From positions 1 to 7,856 of the forward strand of contig JAHEGP010000149.1 of the NCBI GenBank assembly GCA_024645065.1: DNA of 7,856 nucleotides, given 5' to 3'. This stretch comes from Cellvibrionales bacterium (GTDB lineage: Bacteria; Pseudomonadota; Gammaproteobacteria; Pseudomonadales; JAHEGP01). A program made the position numbers and the translations under genes. Shown here piece after piece: positions 6,441 to 7,856 of this stretch. Position 1 is the first letter of the stretch; each line of letters starts with the position of its first letter. The notes under the pieces were generated by a model that worked only from the letters and a program-made list of their open reading frames with translations, did not search any database and was not told the origin of the DNA.

Positions 6441-6469
6441 TTGATGCCCGGGGCAATCCACAGTAAAGT
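6441..6469 (+). promoter_or_regulatory. Candidate sigma-70 promoter for the small acetyltransferase
   Basis: TTGATG (6441-6446, 4 of 6) and TAAAGT (6464-6469, 4 of 6) are separated by exactly 17 bases. Transcription would start near 6476, about 40 bases before the ATG at 6517. It lies after the hairpin that may end the upstream transcript, so the small gene could have its own promoter. Motif match by eye only. Confidence 0.33.
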
Positions 6470-6516
6470 GTAGGCTGGGCAGGGTTGGCAATTTCTGGGG
6501 TAATCGGACAGGGGTA

Positions 6517-6810
6517 ATGCAAAAAATGGCACTGGAGAAGACCAGCATTGAGCACGACAATAACAAGCTTGGCGGACGTTTCTATATCGAGAACGCTGCC
6601 CAACTCAGCTACCGTTGGGATGGCCTGAAGACCATGGTGGTCGACCACACTACGGTAGACCGGGAGTTGCGTGGACAGGGTCTTGCGGAGCGTCTTTATC
6701 ATCACATGGTGAAGTACGCCAGCGATAACCAGCTGCGAGTGGTGCCGGTTTGCTCCTACATAGAAAGTATGTTTGAGAGACATCCGGAAGATGCGGCGAT
6801 TCTTGGCTGA
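6517..6810 (+). CDS. Small YjdJ-type GNAT N-acetyltransferase
   Basis: A 97-residue protein of the short GNAT subfamily (YjdJ-like, the PF14542 type), about half the size of ordinary GNAT enzymes, which is normal for this group. Visible marks are GGRFYIEN (19-26), LSYRW, the strand TMVVDHTTVDRELRGQGLAERL (39-60) with acetyl-CoA loop RGQGLA (52-57), and the subfamily-specific VVPVCSYIESMFERHPE with Cys79, the candidate catalytic or acyl-carrying cysteine. Cytoplasmic; substrate unknown. The start is slightly ambiguous: AGGGG (6510-6514) is only 2 bases before ATG 6517, but 11 bases before an in-frame ATG at 6526. The stop codon touches the stop codon of the convergent acyltransferase gene (TGATCA), leaving no intergenic base. 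Confidence 0.86.
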   Translation: MQKMALEKTSIEHDNNKLGGRFYIENAAQLSYRWDGLKTMVVDHTTVDRELRGQGLAERLYHHMVKYASDNQLRVVPVCSYIESMFERHPEDAAILG

Positions 6811-7383
6811 TCAACTCCCGGCATCTTCTTCCCGCAGGCGGATCGGGCCGAAGTCTTCCGGGTGTTTGCCCTGCATTGGGCCGTAGAACTCACGAAAGTA
6901 ATCCATGTCTGCTCGGATATCGCCGGTCGGCAGGAGCGAGGGGCCAAAACCGCCTCTCTTTTCCTTGAAATCAAGATACGAAGGCAGGATCGCCACGCCG
7001 GCGCCCCGGGCTATGTGATAGAAACCCGATTTCCAGTACTCGGTGCGTGCCCGGGTGCCCTCTGCCGGAACGGCCAGCACAAGGTTCGGGTTTTTCCGGA
7101 ACAGCTCCACCATGTCCGCCACCACGTTCCCGGTTTTGTGGCGTTCGATAGCGATGCCACCCATGGCTCGGGTGAACCATCCCATCGGGGGGTAAAACAA
7201 GCTGTGTTTCGCCAGCCATCGAATCTTGATATCAAACAGCGTGGCGAAAGCCAGCATGTAGGCGAAATCCCAGTTCGATGTGTGGGGCGCTGCAATCAGG
7301 ACATAGGAGCTTTGCGCGGGCTTCTCGCCTTCAAGACGCCAACCGCCCAGGTTCAGGAACCAACGTGCGAGCCATTTTCTCAT
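6811..7383 (-). CDS. PlsC-like lysophospholipid acyltransferase family protein
   Basis: A 190-residue acyltransferase of the PlsC/LPLAT family, which transfers acyl chains to lysophosphatidate or related acceptors at the inner membrane. The catalytic HX4D motif is present as HTSNWD (His34, Asp39). The acceptor-binding block appears as GGIAIER (75-81), the third motif as VPAEGTR (105-111, EGTR in place of the usual FPEGTRS), and the fourth as GVAILPSYLDF (129-139). A short amphipathic N-terminus (MRKWLARWFLNLGGW) may help it touch the membrane; no long membrane helix is seen. At 190 residues it is shorter than PlsC (about 245) but matches the compact group often labelled 1-acyl-glycerol-3-phosphate acyltransferase. 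The ribosome site is weak (GGATAG, about 8 bases before the ATG). It is convergent with the small acetyltransferase and its exact acceptor is unknown. Confidence 0.87.
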   Translation of the reverse strand: MRKWLARWFLNLGGWRLEGEKPAQSSYVLIAAPHTSNWDFAYMLAFATLFDIKIRWLAKHSLFYPPMGWFTRAMGGIAIERHKTGNVVADMVELFRKNPNLVLAVPAEGTRARTEYWKSGFYHIARGAGVAILPSYLDFKEKRGGFGPSLLPTGDIRADMDYFREFYGPMQGKHPEDFGPIRLREEDAGS

Positions 7384-7500
7384 GGGACACTATCCAGTGA
7401 TAAATTGCTCGTGACGGCGTGCAGAGTACACCGGCCAACGGGATGCCAGAGAGAGCCGCGAGCTATTCCTTTCGGTTGTCCCCATCGACCGGCCCGAGAG

Positions 7501-7528
7501 AATATATGCTTATTCGGGGAATGTCCAA
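7501..7528 (-). promoter_or_regulatory. Candidate promoter for the acyltransferase gene
   Basis: On the minus strand TATATT (7506-7501, 5 of 6 to TATAAT) lies 16 bases after TTGGAC (7528-7523, only 3 of 6 to TTGACA, though TTGGACA is close with one extra base). The start of transcription would be near 7494, about 110 bases upstream of the ATG at 7383. Weak motif evidence. Confidence 0.25.
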
Positions 7529-7639
7529 GCAATCCGGATTTGCCCGGGGCTTTGCGGCTTGAATGTCGAGATCATTGCGCCCGAGCGCTGGCGGCGGCGA
7601 GGTACAATTCCGAGCCACGTTCCCGCCGCTGCACCCAGG

Positions 7640-7673
7640 AATTGCCGTCGCACCCCGGGGCCCGGGGGCAATT
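7640..7673. repeat. Nested GC-rich inverted repeat upstream of the lipoprotein gene
   Basis: AATTGCC (7640-7646) and GGCAATT (7667-7673) are perfect seven-base inverted arms. The 20 bases between them contain CCCCGGG (7653-7659), one base, then CCCGGGG (7661-7667), a second inverted repeat that shares base 7667 with the outer arm. The two folds partly compete. The structure ends 81 bases before the lipoprotein ATG and lacks a T-run on either side, so it is not an ordinary terminator; an operator or leader structure is possible. Confidence 0.45.
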
Positions 7674-7754
7674 GCAAAAGCCGATGCAGATACTTTACAG
7701 TAAGCCCCGGCGACAATGCCCTTCAAGCTGACGTGATTTCCATGGAGCTCGAGA

Positions 7755-7856
7755 ATGCCTTCTACGCTGTTAGTCTTGCTACTGATCGCGAGTTCCCTGG
7801 TGCTGTCAGGCTGCGGCATCGATAGCGCCCCGGCGGGTGTGGCCGCGGCTGGCGAA
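7755..7856 (+). CDS. Lipoprotein, N-terminal fragment (runs off the window)
   Basis: An open frame of 34 codons starts at ATG 7755 and is still open at the last base. It encodes MPSTLLVLLLIASSLVLSGC and continues with GIDSAPAGVAAAGE. A hydrophobic core (LLVLLLIASSLVL) followed by LSGC is a canonical type II signal peptide, with Cys20 as the lipidation site. Residue 22 is Ile and residue 21 Gly, so there is no Asp-at-+2 inner-membrane retention signal; sorting to the outer membrane is expected if Lol rules apply. GGAG (7744-7747) lies 7 bases upstream, a good ribosome site. The Ala/Gly-rich start of the mature part looks like a flexible linker. The protein family cannot be told from 34 residues; it does not match the small LptM lipoprotein in detail. 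Confidence 0.72.
   Translation, partial: MPSTLLVLLLIASSLVLSGCGIDSAPAGVAAAGE

Larger units (their letters stand above)
7384..7754. other. 371-base gene-free divergent intergenic region
   Basis: This stretch separates the acyltransferase start (7383, minus) from the lipoprotein start (7755, plus). Open frames crossing it on both strands have no recognisable domains, poor starts and protein-unlike composition, so I call no gene. It holds a possible minus-strand promoter at 7501-7528 and a GC-rich inverted repeat at 7640-7673. No tRNA, riboswitch or attC-like structure was recognised. Confidence 0.6.

Noticed and set aside
5673..6783. Long minus-strand open frames opposite the BtuF-like gene (about 270-297 codons)
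   Set aside because: They are antisense to a well-supported gene, show no recognisable domain, and have compositions typical of shadow frames in GC-rich DNA.
7575..7608. TTGCGC ... TACAAT as a promoter for the lipoprotein gene
   Set aside because: The spacing is 22 bases, well outside the usual 16-18.
6862..7731. Plus-strand 289-codon open frame opposite the acyltransferase
   Set aside because: The frame lies mostly antisense to a gene with clear PlsC motifs and has no family features of its own.
7463..7819. Minus-strand 118-codon open frame across the intergenic region
   Set aside because: It overlaps the start of the lipoprotein gene with its good ribosome site and signal peptide, and its translation shows no recognisable pattern.

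Overview
The window looks like chromosomal DNA from a GC-moderate to GC-rich Gram-negative bacterium, most likely a gammaproteobacterium and possibly a marine one. The support is lipoprotein-type signal peptides, a PQQ-dependent dehydrogenase, a DauA-like SulP transporter and a PlsC-like acyltransferase. The assignment is by protein type only; no rRNA or tRNA is present to fix it.

Left part (1-2461, all genes on the minus strand): a GNAT acetyltransferase (21-605) lies downstream of a SulP/DauA-type anion transporter (655-2328). A sequence with the architecture of an integron attC recombination site lies immediately upstream of the SulP gene (2348-2461). The SulP gene is bounded by inverted copies of GTTAGAGC (2347-2354 and 633-640), the relation expected between the two ends of one integron gene cassette. 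A shortened attC-like remnant (about 620-640) separates it from the acetyltransferase, which has a short cassette-like leader and is visibly more AT-rich. This part is best read as a piece of a cassette array. No integrase is in view.

Middle (2546-5340, minus strand): a translationally coupled pair. The upstream gene encodes a 257-residue protein with two calcium-binding DxDxDG loops and a C-terminal tail like the end of FGE-sulfatase/C-type-lectin proteins, a tail often carried by targets of diversity-generating retroelements. Its stop codon overlaps the GTG start of a PQQ-dependent, mGDH-type quinoprotein dehydrogenase that appears to be a lipoprotein.

Right part (5563-7856): a BtuF-like cobalamin-binding protein without a signal peptide (+), a small YjdJ-type acetyltransferase (+), a PlsC-type acyltransferase (minus) whose stop codon abuts that of the acetyltransferase (TGATCA), a 371-base gene-free stretch with a nested GC-rich inverted repeat, and the first 34 codons of a lipoprotein gene (+) that runs off the window.

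The most notable content is the unannotated attC site with the SulP cassette, followed by the variable-region-like C-terminus at 4567-4740. No reverse transcriptase, template repeat, integrase, CRISPR array, rRNA or tRNA was seen.
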